Position numbers and translations under genes: made by a program
Assembly: GCA_963715455.1 (NCBI GenBank)
Contig: OY970245.1
Span: 1 to 64,000, forward strand
Length of the DNA: 64,000 nucleotides
Source of the DNA: VRUE01 sp963715455
GTDB taxonomy: Bacteria > Actinomycetota > Thermoleophilia > Solirubrobacterales > 70-9
Direction of reading: 5' to 3'
The notes under the pieces: model-generated
The model's database searches: none
What the model saw: the letters and a program-made list of their open reading frames with translations, nothing else
What the model was told of the DNA's origin: nothing
In this document: positions 24,528 through 32,725 of the stretch, piece after piece
Position numbering within the stretch: the first letter of the stretch is position 1
Layout: each line of letters opens with the position of its first letter

Positions 24528-24588
24528 GGACGCGAGTCTTTCATTCGAGTGCTTCCAGGGGGACGTGGGAGGGAACGAAACGTGAACG

Positions 24589-24631
24589 CAGTTTTCGAGA
24601 CTGCCCCGTTCAACCACTCCGGCACCCCTCC
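24589..24631. repeat. att core repeat, distal side (tRNA-Ser remnant)
   Basis: Exact 43-bp copy of the 5' half of tRNA-Ser(CGA). It has no T arm or 3' acceptor and cannot give a tRNA. A TAAAAT box at 24650-24655, 19 bp upstream of the remnant 5' end, is probably the ancestral tRNA promoter left behind by the insertion. Confidence 0.8.
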
Positions 24632-24732
24632 GGGACTCAGTCGAGGCTGATTTTACGGCTGGGCGCGCTCGACGTGGCTTGGCGGGTGCTGGCGGGATTC
24701 AAGAACGAGAATGTGTACGTCGATGAAATCGC

Positions 24733-26685
24733 GTGCAGGCCAGCGAGCAGACCCGTCTTGGGCGGTTCTTCGACCGCCATCCGCTGTTGTTGCGCTCGCT
24801 GGCGATCGTCGCCCTGCTCTGGGGCGTCGGCTACCTAACCTGGCGAATCGGCTGGAGCGGCGAAGGGGCCAGCCCGGTGGCCTTCGCCATGCTGCTGGTG
24901 ACCGAGATCTACGGGCTCTGGGCGCTGGGAACCCTGGCCTGGTTCTCCTGGTCGCGCCCGCCCGCGGTGCGGCCGCCGGCCACTCCGGGGCGCTCGGTCG
25001 ACGTCTACGTCTGCACCTACGACGAGCCCACCGAGGTGGTCGCCGCCACCCTGGCCGGCTGTCGGGCACTGACCTACCCGCACACCACCTACCTGCTCGA
25101 CGACGGGCGGCGAGCGGAGATGAAGGAGCTGGCCGAGCTGGCTGGCGCCCATTACCTGACCCGCCCCGACAACTCGCACGCCAAGGCAGGCAACATCAAC
25201 GCCGCGTTGGACCGCACCGGGGGCGAGCTGGTGCTGATGCTCGACGCCGACCACGTGCCGATGCCCGACGCGCTCGACGCGATGGTCGGCTACTTCGACG
25301 ACGAGCGCATGGCGCTGGTGCAGAGCCCACACGACTTCTTCAACCACGACTCGGTGCAGCACTACGTCGTCGGCCGCCACGAGCAGTCGCTCTTCTACCG
25401 CGTCGTCTGCCCGGGCAAGGACCGCCATGGGGCCGCCTACTGGTGCGGCTCGGCGGCACTCATCCGCCGCCAAGCGCTGCTCGATATCGGCGGCGTCGCC
25501 ACCGAGACGATCGCCGAGGACTTCCACACGACGATCCGCATGCAGCGTCACGGCTGGAAGAGCCGCTATCACGACGAGGTGCTCGTCCAGGGCCTGGCGC
25601 CGCACGATCTCGACGGCTACCTGCTGCAGCGCGACCGCTGGGCGCGCGGCAACCTCGCCGTCTTCACCCTGCCCGAGTCCCCCCTGCGCGCCCGCGAGCT
25701 GCGCCCCCTGCAGCGGCTCTCCTACTTCGCCAGCCTCTTCGCCTACCTGGCCCCGCCGATGCGCCTGTTGCTGCTCGCCACGCTGGGACTGGTGATGTGG
25801 ACCGGCGAGCTGCCGATGAAGATCAGCGTCGTCGCCCTGGCGGCGCTCTGGCTGCCCTCGGTGGCGCTCAACCTGGGCGCCGGCTCGGCCCTTGCCCGCG
25901 GCTACATGAAGATCGGCGAGACCGCCCACTACGAGCTCTTGACGATGGAGATCTACACCCGGGCCCTGCGCTGCGCGATATTTCCCGGCCACACGGCTTT
26001 CAAGGTGACGCCCAAGCAGGGCACCGGCGGTGGCGGGATCGAGGCCGTGCGCAAGCTGCACCTGGTGGTCGCCTGCGCCGTCCTGATCGGCGTCGGCACC
26101 CTGCTGCGCGGGCTCGACCTGGTGGGGGTCGGGCCACTACCCGATCTGCCGGGCATCGCCGCAGTGATCGTGCCGCTGCTCGGTCTGATCGAGCTGCGTC
26201 GCATCGGCCGCACCCTGCTCGCCGTCGGTCGGCGTCAGCAGCGCCGCATCGTCTACCGCTTCGAGGGCGACGCCCGGGCCCAGTGCTTCTCGGAGAGCGG
26301 CAATGTCAATGGTCGTCTGATCGACGCCAGCGCGGCGGGCGTAGGGCTGGTGCTGGATGCACCCCTGGAGGTCGGTGACAAGCCGGCGGTACTGCTTGAG
26401 CTCCAGGACGCGGCCGGAGAGCAGCACGAAGTTGCCGCTCAGGTCGAGGTGCGCTCCTGCCGCGAGGTGGAGGGGCACTTTCTGGTCGGGGCGACGATCA
26501 CCGAGATCGACTCCACCTCGCGCATGCGCCTGATGGAGTGGTGCTACGTGGTCTGCAGCCACGAGCGCCTGCGCGGCCACCGGCCCGCCGCACCAGCTCT
26601 CGGGCGCGAGGCGATCGTCCTGCCGTTGCCCGAGGCGCCCGCGTTCGAATCGCGAGTCGCGCCGCAGACGACGTTTGCCGCCTGA
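24733..26685 (+). CDS. Cellulose-synthase-like glycosyltransferase with PilZ-like domain
   Basis: A 650-residue membrane GT2 enzyme starting GTG at 24733. Two membrane helices (~20-75) precede the GT-A domain (~88-330) with the processive signature: DEP then DDG (LLDDGRR), DAD (LMLDADH), ED (IAEDFH) and QRDRW. Four or more membrane helices follow (~335-500). Residues ~520-620 start with RRIVYRFEGDARAQC and continue with GRLIDASAAGVGLVL, a PilZ-like domain that could sense cyclic di-GMP, although the RxxxR motif is only partly kept. It probably makes a beta-linked polysaccharide. No bcsB-like partner is nearby. Confidence 0.88.
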   Translation: MQASEQTRLGRFFDRHPLLLRSLAIVALLWGVGYLTWRIGWSGEGASPVAFAMLLVTEIYGLWALGTLAWFSWSRPPAVRPPATPGRSVDVYVCTYDEPTEVVAATLAGCRALTYPHTTYLLDDGRRAEMKELAELAGAHYLTRPDNSHAKAGNINAALDRTGGELVLMLDADHVPMPDALDAMVGYFDDERMALVQSPHDFFNHDSVQHYVVGRHEQSLFYRVVCPGKDRHGAAYWCGSAALIRRQALLDIGGVATETIAEDFHTTIRMQRHGWKSRYHDEVLVQGLAPHDLDGYLLQRDRWARGNLAVFTLPESPLRARELRPLQRLSYFASLFAYLAPPMRLLLLATLGLVMWTGELPMKISVVALAALWLPSVALNLGAGSALARGYMKIGETAHYELLTMEIYTRALRCAIFPGHTAFKVTPKQGTGGGGIEAVRKLHLVVACAVLIGVGTLLRGLDLVGVGPLPDLPGIAAVIVPLLGLIELRRIGRTLLAVGRRQQRRIVYRFEGDARAQCFSESGNVNGRLIDASAAGVGLVLDAPLEVGDKPAVLLELQDAAGEQHEVAAQVEVRSCREVEGHFLVGATITEIDSTSRMRLMEWCYVVCSHERLRGHRPAAPALGREAIVLPLPEAPAFESRVAPQTTFAA

Positions 26686-26693
26686 ACGCAAAA

Positions 26694-26730
26694 GGCCGGC
26701 GCCCGCCCACAAAGAAGCGAAGCGCCGGCC
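26694..26730. terminator. Stem-loop after the glycosyltransferase gene
   Basis: GGCCGGCGC (26694-26702) pairs with GCGCCGGCC (26722-26730), a 9-bp all-GC stem 9 bp after the stop codon. No T-run follows, so it may be an intrinsic terminator of the high-GC type or an mRNA-stabilising end. Confidence 0.55.
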
Positions 26731-26895
26731 GACAATTGACGGAACCTGGGCCGTTGCAACTATGCAAGAGCATTATGCATAGCTGTCTTTTAACGGTTGA
26801 GTCTTTGTTAGAAATCAGGTCAAGGCAGTTCTCTCGCGGGGCTGGTGCTGTCGATTGGGCTTCAGAAATCCTCGGCACAGGCCGATGAGCGGCAC

Positions 26896-27840
26896 ATGTC
26901 CGCTCTCCGGAAGGTCCTGACCGGCCTCGGCGTCGTCTTCGCGGTCCTGATCGCCGCGTTCCTCGTCAAAGCCGTGGTCCGGTACATCGACAGGCCAAGC
27001 GACGAGGCGCGGGTCGAACGCGCGATCGAGGACTACTACTTGAGCACCGACCCGCGAGTCTGCGAGTACCGGGCGACCGACGCCTACCTCGAGCAGGTTT
27101 ACGGGGAGCCGGAACCGTTCGCCCGCGCGACGTGCGAATCGCCTTCATCGGAGGGCGTGGTCGGAGGCGTCGACGTGAGCGGAGTTGCTGTCGATGCCGA
27201 CCGAGCCACGGCGCAAGTCCGCTTCGAGGGCAGCTCGCTCGACGGCTCGACCGTCAGGGTCCGGCTTGTCCACGCCGACGACTACTGGAGGCTCGATCAG
27301 CTGCTCGCCTTCGTGCGCTTTGACCGCGCCGCAGGCCGCCGTGCCTACCGCAACGTCCTGCTCGAGTCCGGCTCTCCGCGCGCCGCAGCCGCCTGCGTCG
27401 CCGCAGCCGAGCGACGCTTCTCTGACGCCGAATTGGAACGGATCCTCCTTGCAGACCCACGGCGGACGTTCACCCCGATCGTCGTACGCTGCGACCGTGC
27501 CGGCGTCGAACGAGATGCTGTCTCGACGATCGCCGCCGCCGCGCCCGACCTGACCGGGGAACAACTTGACTGCGTCGAACGCCGGCTTCGCTCGGCGAGC
27601 CCAGGAGAGCTCGCGAAGCTGATGATCAAGGTCCCCACCTACATCGCCCTGCTCGAGGATTGCGTCCCCGGATACCTGGGGGACTACACCCGGCGCGAGT
27701 TGACCGAGCATGACGAGCCGGCTGCCACGGTCTCCTGCGTCGTCGCCAGGGTCGAGGCGCTGCCCCTGGGCCAGGCGACGCGTGTGGTCTACGACCGCAA
27801 CCGCTACCACACCTTGATCGATAACTGCGCCCGCGCGTAG
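26896..27840 (+). CDS. Membrane-anchored hypothetical protein
   Basis: A 314-residue protein, start taken at ATG 26896 (MSALRK). Residues 8-28 form one membrane segment (TGLGVVFAVLIAAFLVKAVV), then an outside domain with an NTF2-like or DUF4878-like look: RVERAIEDYYLSTDPRVCEY, ending in VRLVHADDYWRLDQLL. The remainder holds repeated Cys-containing helical units (AAACVAAAER, LDCVERRL, ISCVVARV-type). No function is known. The short sequence before it holds the inverted repeat TATGCAagag..TGCATA. Confidence 0.65.
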   Translation: MSALRKVLTGLGVVFAVLIAAFLVKAVVRYIDRPSDEARVERAIEDYYLSTDPRVCEYRATDAYLEQVYGEPEPFARATCESPSSEGVVGGVDVSGVAVDADRATAQVRFEGSSLDGSTVRVRLVHADDYWRLDQLLAFVRFDRAAGRRAYRNVLLESGSPRAAAACVAAAERRFSDAELERILLADPRRTFTPIVVRCDRAGVERDAVSTIAAAAPDLTGEQLDCVERRLRSASPGELAKLMIKVPTYIALLEDCVPGYLGDYTRRELTEHDEPAATVSCVVARVEALPLGQATRVVYDRNRYHTLIDNCARA

Positions 27841-27854
27841 CGCGCCCCTAGACG

Positions 27855-27941
27855 AGAGCAGGGCTAACGATCCCTGAGCCGGGGCGCTCCAAAAAGCAGC
27901 TTCCGTTTCGGCTCAGCCACCTGAACCGCCTACCCTGCTCT
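27855..27941. promoter_or_regulatory. Nested inverted repeats before the acyltransferase gene
   Basis: AGAGCAGGG (27855-27863) pairs with CCCTGCTCT (27933-27941), and inside it CTGAGCCG (27874-27881) pairs with CGGCTCAG (27909-27916). The outer stem ends 1 bp before the ATG at 27943. It fills the intergenic gap and may terminate the upstream gene or control translation of the next. Confidence 0.5.
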
Positions 27942-27942
27942 T

Positions 27943-29109
27943 ATGCCTCAAGGTGTAAGCCAGCAGCGTCGGCATCACCTAGACGCCATTCGTGTCTCGG
28001 CAATTCTCCTCCTGATTCCCTACCACGCCGCCCGCTATGTCCAGAAGGGCGACGGAGGCGCCGAGATCGTCGACGCCGTCGTCTGGTTCGTCCATACCTG
28101 GCACATGCCCCTGTTCTTCGCCATCTCCGGGTTCCTGGCCGCCAGCGCGCTGCGACGATCCACAGCTGTCCGGCAGCTGCGTGCCCGGTTTCGCCGGCTC
28201 GGCCTGCCGCTGGCCGTGGGGATGCTGACGGTCGTGCCGCTGGCCAACTTCCTCGTCATCGGCGCGGCGGCCCTCTGGCCGCGCAAGGGCGAGCTGCCGC
28301 CGAAGCGAGAACTGGACATCGCCAACGTCTTCAGCCTCGCGCCGCGGCACCTGTGGTTCATCGCCTATCTGCTGATGATCTCTCTGATCGCGATCGGAGT
28401 CTGGTTGGCGATCCAGCGCGCACCGGGGCTGGGGGCAGCCATCAACAGTGGCTTTCGCAACCTGATCAGGTCATGGTGGGCGGTTCCGGTCCTGGCGTCG
28501 ATCAGCGCGGCGATCCTGATCACCAAGACCGGCTGGGTGGCGGGAGGAACCGCATCCAACTCGCTGGTCCCCGCCCCGACCCTCTTCGCGTACTACAGCC
28601 TCTTCTTCTTCTTCGGCTGGCTTCTCAGTGGCCAGACCGACCTGCTGGAGGATCTCAAGCGCGGGGCCTGGCTGCGACTCGGGGCGGGGGTGCTGATCGC
28701 CGTGCCCGCCTTCCTGCTCTTCTACGACAGTGGCGACTTCACCGGCAATGTCGGCACGCCGGGCATCCTGGCCGAAATCGATGAGCTGCGCCTCTACGGG
28801 CTGTTCACCGTGGGCCTGGTCTGCTGGCTAACCCTGTTCGGAATCTGGGGCGTGCTGGCGCGATACGTCCGCAAGGAGTCGCGCGTGCTGCGCTATTTGT
28901 CGGACGCAAGCTTTTGGATCTACCTCGTTCATATCCCGTTCCTTGTCGCTCTGCAGAGCTCCCTCTCCACGACCGAGCTGGCAATCCCCGTCCGCTGGGG
29001 ACTTGCTGTGAGCGGGACCCTTGCGTTGGCTGTCGGGACGTATGCCCTGATCCGTGGGGTGCGCAAGCTGGCGACGAAGCATGTACGCGCTCGCGGCGCT
29101 CCCGGCTAG
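27943..29109 (+). CDS. Acyltransferase family 3 membrane protein
   Basis: A 388-residue protein of the acyltransferase-3 (OafA/NodX-type) family that adds acetyl or other acyl groups to surface sugars. The N-terminus RRHHLDAIRVSAILLLIPYHAARY contains the conserved D-R/L...H pattern, and HTWHMPLFFAISGFLAASAL the second block. About ten membrane helices run through the protein, and IYLVHIPFL near residue 330 is a late family signature. There is no C-terminal SGNH domain, but a separate SGNH gene lies 12 bp away in convergent orientation. Confidence 0.9.
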   Translation: MPQGVSQQRRHHLDAIRVSAILLLIPYHAARYVQKGDGGAEIVDAVVWFVHTWHMPLFFAISGFLAASALRRSTAVRQLRARFRRLGLPLAVGMLTVVPLANFLVIGAAALWPRKGELPPKRELDIANVFSLAPRHLWFIAYLLMISLIAIGVWLAIQRAPGLGAAINSGFRNLIRSWWAVPVLASISAAILITKTGWVAGGTASNSLVPAPTLFAYYSLFFFFGWLLSGQTDLLEDLKRGAWLRLGAGVLIAVPAFLLFYDSGDFTGNVGTPGILAEIDELRLYGLFTVGLVCWLTLFGIWGVLARYVRKESRVLRYLSDASFWIYLVHIPFLVALQSSLSTTELAIPVRWGLAVSGTLALAVGTYALIRGVRKLATKHVRARGAPG

Positions 29110-29121
29110 ACGGTGGATTCC

Positions 29122-30033
29122 CTACTGACCGTCTACCAGCGGGACTGCCCGGCGCAGGCGATCGAGGACAAGCAAGGCTCCAAGGTTCCGCAGCGCGTAC
29201 CCCTGCTGCAATCCCACCCGCCGAAAGTCAATCGCGGTGCAGGGCGGGCAGAGAACGCTCGGGTGGACGCCATCGCGACTCAGACCCGCGCGGGGAACCC
29301 CCGGCTCAACCATCTGTCGCCAGTAGTTCCAGAGCGGCAGGGCCCGGTTCTCAGCCAAGGCGGTGATCTCGGCATTGAACCGCGCGACCCGTAGCGAGAA
29401 TGGCTGCCTGGCCCGGGGTGGGATCGTGCTGATCACCGGGATGGTTCCCGCACTGGACACGAGCCGTGCGACTCGAGCGAGGTCGAGGCGGAACTGGACC
29501 GCCGTGATCTCCTCCAGATCATTGGTTCCAAACATGATCAGGGCAACCGATGGGCGGATCAGTCGCAGCTCACAGGAAACGGCAGGCAGCCCGTGGCACT
29601 CCGTGAAGGATTCGCGTGGCAGAAGCGCATCGGCCGCCCGCCATCCTCCGACGGCGGCCACGCCCAGGCGCGAATAGCTGTTGCTGACCGGACACTGAGC
29701 TTCCTCAGAGCCACCGGGCACGGCGGTCCGCCCGAAGAACGCGAGCGTCCCGCCTAGCTCCTCCCGTGGGCCCAGCTGGGCCGGCCAGCACGCCAGCGCT
29801 TGCAGGAACGCTGGCGAAGCAGTGATGCTGTCGCCAATCTTGGCGACGACCCCCGGGCGATTGCCGAGTTGCCCTCCACGGCTCACGACCTTTTCGAGGT
29901 GGCCGGTGACAACAGGTCCAAGCGCTGGCACGACAGGCAGTTCCTGCCATTCGCCGGCAACGGACTGATCGCTGAAAACAGAGCCAGATGCAAGCAGGAC
30001 CAAGGCTACGAGGACAACTCTCACCACAAGCAT
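29122..30033 (-). CDS. Secreted SGNH/GDSL hydrolase
   Basis: A 303-residue protein with start at 30033 (MLVVRVVLVALVLLASG, signal peptide or anchor); upstream codons overlap the tRNA-Ser region. SGNH blocks are visible: GDSIT (block I nucleophile Ser), a Gly block in VGGWRAADALL, GTNDLE (block III Asn) and DGVHPS (catalytic Asp-His). It probably removes acyl groups from a surface glycan. It converges with the acyltransferase gene, the two stops being 12 bp apart, a split version of the fused OafA layout. Confidence 0.85.
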   Translation of the reverse strand: MLVVRVVLVALVLLASGSVFSDQSVAGEWQELPVVPALGPVVTGHLEKVVSRGGQLGNRPGVVAKIGDSITASPAFLQALACWPAQLGPREELGGTLAFFGRTAVPGGSEEAQCPVSNSYSRLGVAAVGGWRAADALLPRESFTECHGLPAVSCELRLIRPSVALIMFGTNDLEEITAVQFRLDLARVARLVSSAGTIPVISTIPPRARQPFSLRVARFNAEITALAENRALPLWNYWRQMVEPGVPRAGLSRDGVHPSVLCPPCTAIDFRRVGLQQGYALRNLGALLVLDRLRRAVPLVDGQ

Positions 30034-30062
30034 TCTGCACAAGGCAACAGCGCCGTTCTGAA

Positions 30063-30152
30063 CGGAGAGGGTGGGATTCGAACCCACGAGGCGGGTTAAC
30101 CCCGCCCACGCGATTTCCAGTCGCGCTCCTTAAGCCACTCGGACACCTCTCC
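30063..30152 (-). tRNA. tRNA-Ser(GGA)
   Basis: A class II tRNA of 90 nt: acceptor GGAGAGG/CCTCTCC, anticodon stem CGCGA/TCGCG with loop CTGGAAA (anticodon GGA), long variable arm GGCGGGGTTAACCCCGCC, T arm GTGGG-TTCGAAT-CCCAC, discriminator G. No CCA is encoded. It lies 21 bp from the tadA stop. Confidence 0.96.
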
Positions 30153-30173
30153 GGGGCAGACAAGGGTATTGGC

Positions 30174-30641
30174 TCAGCGGCGCCCGGCGAAGAAATCGGT
30201 GAGCAGGGCCGCGCACTCGGCCTCGAGCAGGCCGCCGTTCACTTGGGGACGGTGGTTGAGGGCCGGCGCGGCCAGCACGTCGAGGACACTGCCGGCCGCG
30301 CCGGCCTTGGGATCGGGGGCGCCGAAGACGACCGTCGGGATGCGGGCCAGGACGATCGCCCCGGCGCACATCGCACAGGGCTCGAGCGTGACGTAGAGCG
30401 TCGTGTCGGGAAGGCGCCAGCCTCCCAGGGCCTCGGCGGCGGCGCGAATCGCGAGGATCTCGGCGTGGGCGGTGGGGTCGCGCCGCAGCTCACGCTCGTT
30501 GCCGGCGGCGGCCAGCGGCTCGCCGTCGCGGGCGATGACCGCCCCAATCGGCACGTCCCCGTGCTCCTCGGCCCGGCGGGCCTGGCCGATCGCCTGGGCC
30601 ATCAGCTGCGCGTCGGCGGGGGTCAGGGCATCGCCTTCCAT
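30174..30641 (-). CDS. tadA: tRNA-specific adenosine deaminase
   Basis: A 155-residue deaminase with start at 30641. The zinc site is complete: H-A-E (TAHAEILAIRAAAE) with catalytic Glu, and P-C-A-M-C (LEPCAMCAGAIV). TadA converts A34 to inosine in tRNA-Arg(ACG), an essential step in reading CGN codons. The flanking pattern GDVPIGAVI and NERELRRDPTAHAE is typical of TadA rather than of cytidine or guanine deaminases. It is divergent from the subtilase gene and directly upstream of tRNA-Ser(GGA). Confidence 0.94.
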   Translation of the reverse strand: MEGDALTPADAQLMAQAIGQARRAEEHGDVPIGAVIARDGEPLAAAGNERELRRDPTAHAEILAIRAAAEALGGWRLPDTTLYVTLEPCAMCAGAIVLARIPTVVFGAPDPKAGAAGSVLDVLAAPALNHRPQVNGGLLEAECAALLTDFFAGRR

Positions 30642-30736
30642 ACATGGTGGAGTATGTGGCACTACAACTTCATCGGCGGGCTCGTGTTAGGAGATAGCTC
30701 GCTCGACTGCAGGGACAACGCGAGCGCAGAGCCCAG

Positions 30737-32074
30737 ATGATCCGACGCTTTCCGACCGCCGCAGCCCTAGCCCTGCTCGCCTTGCCCGCGCTGGCCGCTA
30801 CGCCGGCCGGCGCCGCCACGGGGGTCGCCGATGCACGGGGCTTCGCTCCCCACCAGCTGCTCGTCAAGCACGTCGGTGGGCGCGCCGCCCGCACGATGAG
30901 GCTGCCGCGCGAGGTGGGTGTGCGCGAGCGCCTCGCATCGCTGCGCAGGCGCCCCGGCATCGCCTACGCGGTTCCCAACTACATCGCCACCGCCTCGGCA
31001 ACCCCCCGGGAGATCCCCAACGACCCCGGACCGATCAGCGGCCCGCCGGGCCCGCCCGGGGGCTGGGTGAGCAAGCAGTGGAACCTGCTGCCCTGGGAGG
31101 GAGAAGCCACGCCACTCCTGCCGATCTCGCCCGGCGGAATCGACGCGGTCGGTGCCTGGGCCCACCTCTCCGCCGTGGGGCGGCCCGGCGCGCTGGGGAC
31201 CACGGTCGCCGTGCTCGACACTGGCGTCGCCTACCGCGCGCTGGGCTCGCGCTTCCGGCGCAGCCCGGACTTCAGCGCCGGCCAGTTCGTCGCCGGCTAC
31301 GACTTCGTCGATGACGACAAGCTGCCGCTGGACGAAAACGGACACGGCACGCACGTCGCCGGCACGATCGCCGAGAAGACCAACAACGGCATCGGCCTGG
31401 TCGGCCTCGCCTACCGCGCCAAGCTGATGCCCGTGCGCGTGCTCGACAAGCAGGGGCGCGGCGAGGCCGACAACATCGCCAAGGGCATCCGCTTCGCCAT
31501 CGCCCACGGCGCCAACGTGATCAACATGAGCTTCAACTTCGGCTGCGACAAGCGCGTGCCGGGGGTCGACGAAGCGCTGCGCCAGGCCTACCGGCGCGGC
31601 GTGGTCACCGTCGCCTCGGTGGGCAATCTCGGCTCGGAGGCCTGCGTGGCGCCGCCCGCCACCGGGCCGCACGTGATCGGCGTCGGCGGCAGCACCGAGG
31701 GGGGCTGCCTGGGCAACTACTCGTTGGCCGGCGCGGACGTGGACCTGCTGGCGCCCGGCGGCGGCCCCTCGGAAGTCAACTGTCCCTCGATCTCAGCGGG
31801 ACCGATCCTCCAGGTCACCTTCAAGGAGGGCAGCCCCAAGCGCTTCGGCGAGCCCGCCAACTACGCCGGCACCTCGATGGCCGCCGCCCACGTCGCCGGC
31901 GTCGCGGCAATGGTTCTTGCCAGCGGCACGATCGACCCAAAGGCCAAGTCGCGGGGCAAGGTTGGCGCCGTCACGCAGCGTCTGCGCCACACGGCGCGCG
32001 ACCTCGGCCTGCCAGCCGCCCGTCAGGGCGCCGGGCTGATCGACGCCGCCCGGGCGACCGACCCCTCGACCTAG
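30737..32074 (+). CDS. Secreted subtilisin-like protease (S8)
   Basis: A 445-residue protease. Residues 1-28 are a signal peptide, and residues ~35-85 a short inhibitor-like propeptide (FAPHQLLVKHVGG...IAYAVPNYIATA). The catalytic triad is visible: Asp in VAVLDTGVAYR (~160), His in GHGTHVAGT (~204), Ser in YAGTSMAAAH (~380). The Asn of the oxyanion hole lies in SVGNLGSEAC. No C-terminal extra domain, so it is probably released to the medium. Single gene. Confidence 0.94.
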   Translation: MIRRFPTAAALALLALPALAATPAGAATGVADARGFAPHQLLVKHVGGRAARTMRLPREVGVRERLASLRRRPGIAYAVPNYIATASATPREIPNDPGPISGPPGPPGGWVSKQWNLLPWEGEATPLLPISPGGIDAVGAWAHLSAVGRPGALGTTVAVLDTGVAYRALGSRFRRSPDFSAGQFVAGYDFVDDDKLPLDENGHGTHVAGTIAEKTNNGIGLVGLAYRAKLMPVRVLDKQGRGEADNIAKGIRFAIAHGANVINMSFNFGCDKRVPGVDEALRQAYRRGVVTVASVGNLGSEACVAPPATGPHVIGVGGSTEGGCLGNYSLAGADVDLLAPGGGPSEVNCPSISAGPILQVTFKEGSPKRFGEPANYAGTSMAAAHVAGVAAMVLASGTIDPKAKSRGKVGAVTQRLRHTARDLGLPAARQGAGLIDAARATDPST

Positions 32075-32075
32075 A

Positions 32076-32519
32076 TCAGGTGGTTCTGACGATGATCACG
32101 CTGCATGGCGCGTGATGGGAGACCTTGTTGGGGACGCTGCCGAGCAGGAAGCGCCTGGCTCCCGCCATGCCCTTATTGCCGACCACGATCAGATCGGCAT
32201 TGGTCTCTTCGGCCACATTGAGGATCGCCTCGGCGGGTTCGGCCTCGACCGGGTGGGTCTGCACCTCGACGCCCTCTTTGCGAGCCGCCGCCGCAGCGGC
32301 ATCGAGCACGAGGTTGACGTCCTCGCGGGGACCGATCTCGTACTGAACATCAGACGGCGCGTGCAGCTGCTCGCCCTCGACACGGCGCTTGGGGATCGGC
32401 TCGAAGGCGCTGACGATGCTCAGTTCGCCGCCGGTGAGCTTGGCGAGCTCGACCGCCTGCCGCACAGCCTCAGCCGCGGTATCCGACCCGTCGGTTCCAA
32501 CCACGATGCGAGTGAACAA
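32076..32519 (-). CDS. Universal stress protein (UspA family)
   Basis: A 147-residue single-domain Usp protein. The N-terminal strand FTRIVVGTDGSDTAAEAV and the C-terminal nucleotide signature G-x2-G-x9-GS-x8 (VGNKGMAGARRFLLGSVPNKVSHHAPCSVIIV) show the ATP-binding subclass. It is convergent with the subtilase, with stops adjacent. Such proteins respond to starvation or redox stress; nothing here shows its trigger. Confidence 0.93.
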   Translation of the reverse strand: MFTRIVVGTDGSDTAAEAVRQAVELAKLTGGELSIVSAFEPIPKRRVEGEQLHAPSDVQYEIGPREDVNLVLDAAAAAARKEGVEVQTHPVEAEPAEAILNVAEETNADLIVVGNKGMAGARRFLLGSVPNKVSHHAPCSVIIVRTT

Positions 32520-32557
32520 GCCGCCCTCCTTGCCTCGGTCGCTGAACGCCGCTGATA

Positions 32558-32710
32558 CTAACGCTGGGGCTTGCCCTGAACCGGCAAGCCGCGGAAGCCG
32601 TCACCGAGGATCTCGGTCGGGGTCGTCGCCAGGCGGATCGAGGCGATCACCATCGAGGCGATCAGGCAGACGATGAGGATCGCAATTCCAGCTTTCCAAA
32701 AGACAGGCAT
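32558..32710 (-). CDS. Small single-helix membrane protein
   Basis: A 50-residue frame MPVFWKAGIAILIVCLIASMVIASIRLA, one membrane helix near the N-terminus and a short polar tail. It lies between the Usp gene and the divergent MBL-fold gene (15 bp to that start). The hydrophobic profile suggests it is real, but it is short and has no known family. Confidence 0.5.
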   Translation of the reverse strand: MPVFWKAGIAILIVCLIASMVIASIRLATTPTEILGDGFRGLPVQGKPQR

Positions 32711-32725
32711 TAGGCTGATCTCATC

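Larger units (their letters stand above)
21548..24631. mobile_element. Integrated island at tRNA-Ser(CGA)
   Basis: About 3.04 kb between two identical 43-bp direct repeats (21548-21590 and 24589-24631), each the 5' half of tRNA-Ser(CGA) from the acceptor to the anticodon loop. The intact tRNA is at the low end; the high end keeps only the 5' half with its old promoter-like box TAAAAT (24650-24655). Cargo, all minus strand: DUF4160, DUF2442, a 75-aa protein, a 566-aa predicted nuclease and a small tail frame. No integrase is present, so it needs one in trans or is a deletion remnant. Related G-rich motifs near both inner ends (21629-21654 and 24557-24581) could be recombinase arm sites. Confidence 0.72.

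Noticed and set aside
24589..24631. Possible second tRNA-Ser gene
   Set aside because: Only the 5' half is present; no variable arm, T arm or 3' acceptor. It is the distal att copy.
24835..26061. 408-codon minus-strand frame opposite the glycosyltransferase gene
   Set aside because: Shadow of a well-supported GT2 gene; His/Gln/Val-rich translation without any domain.
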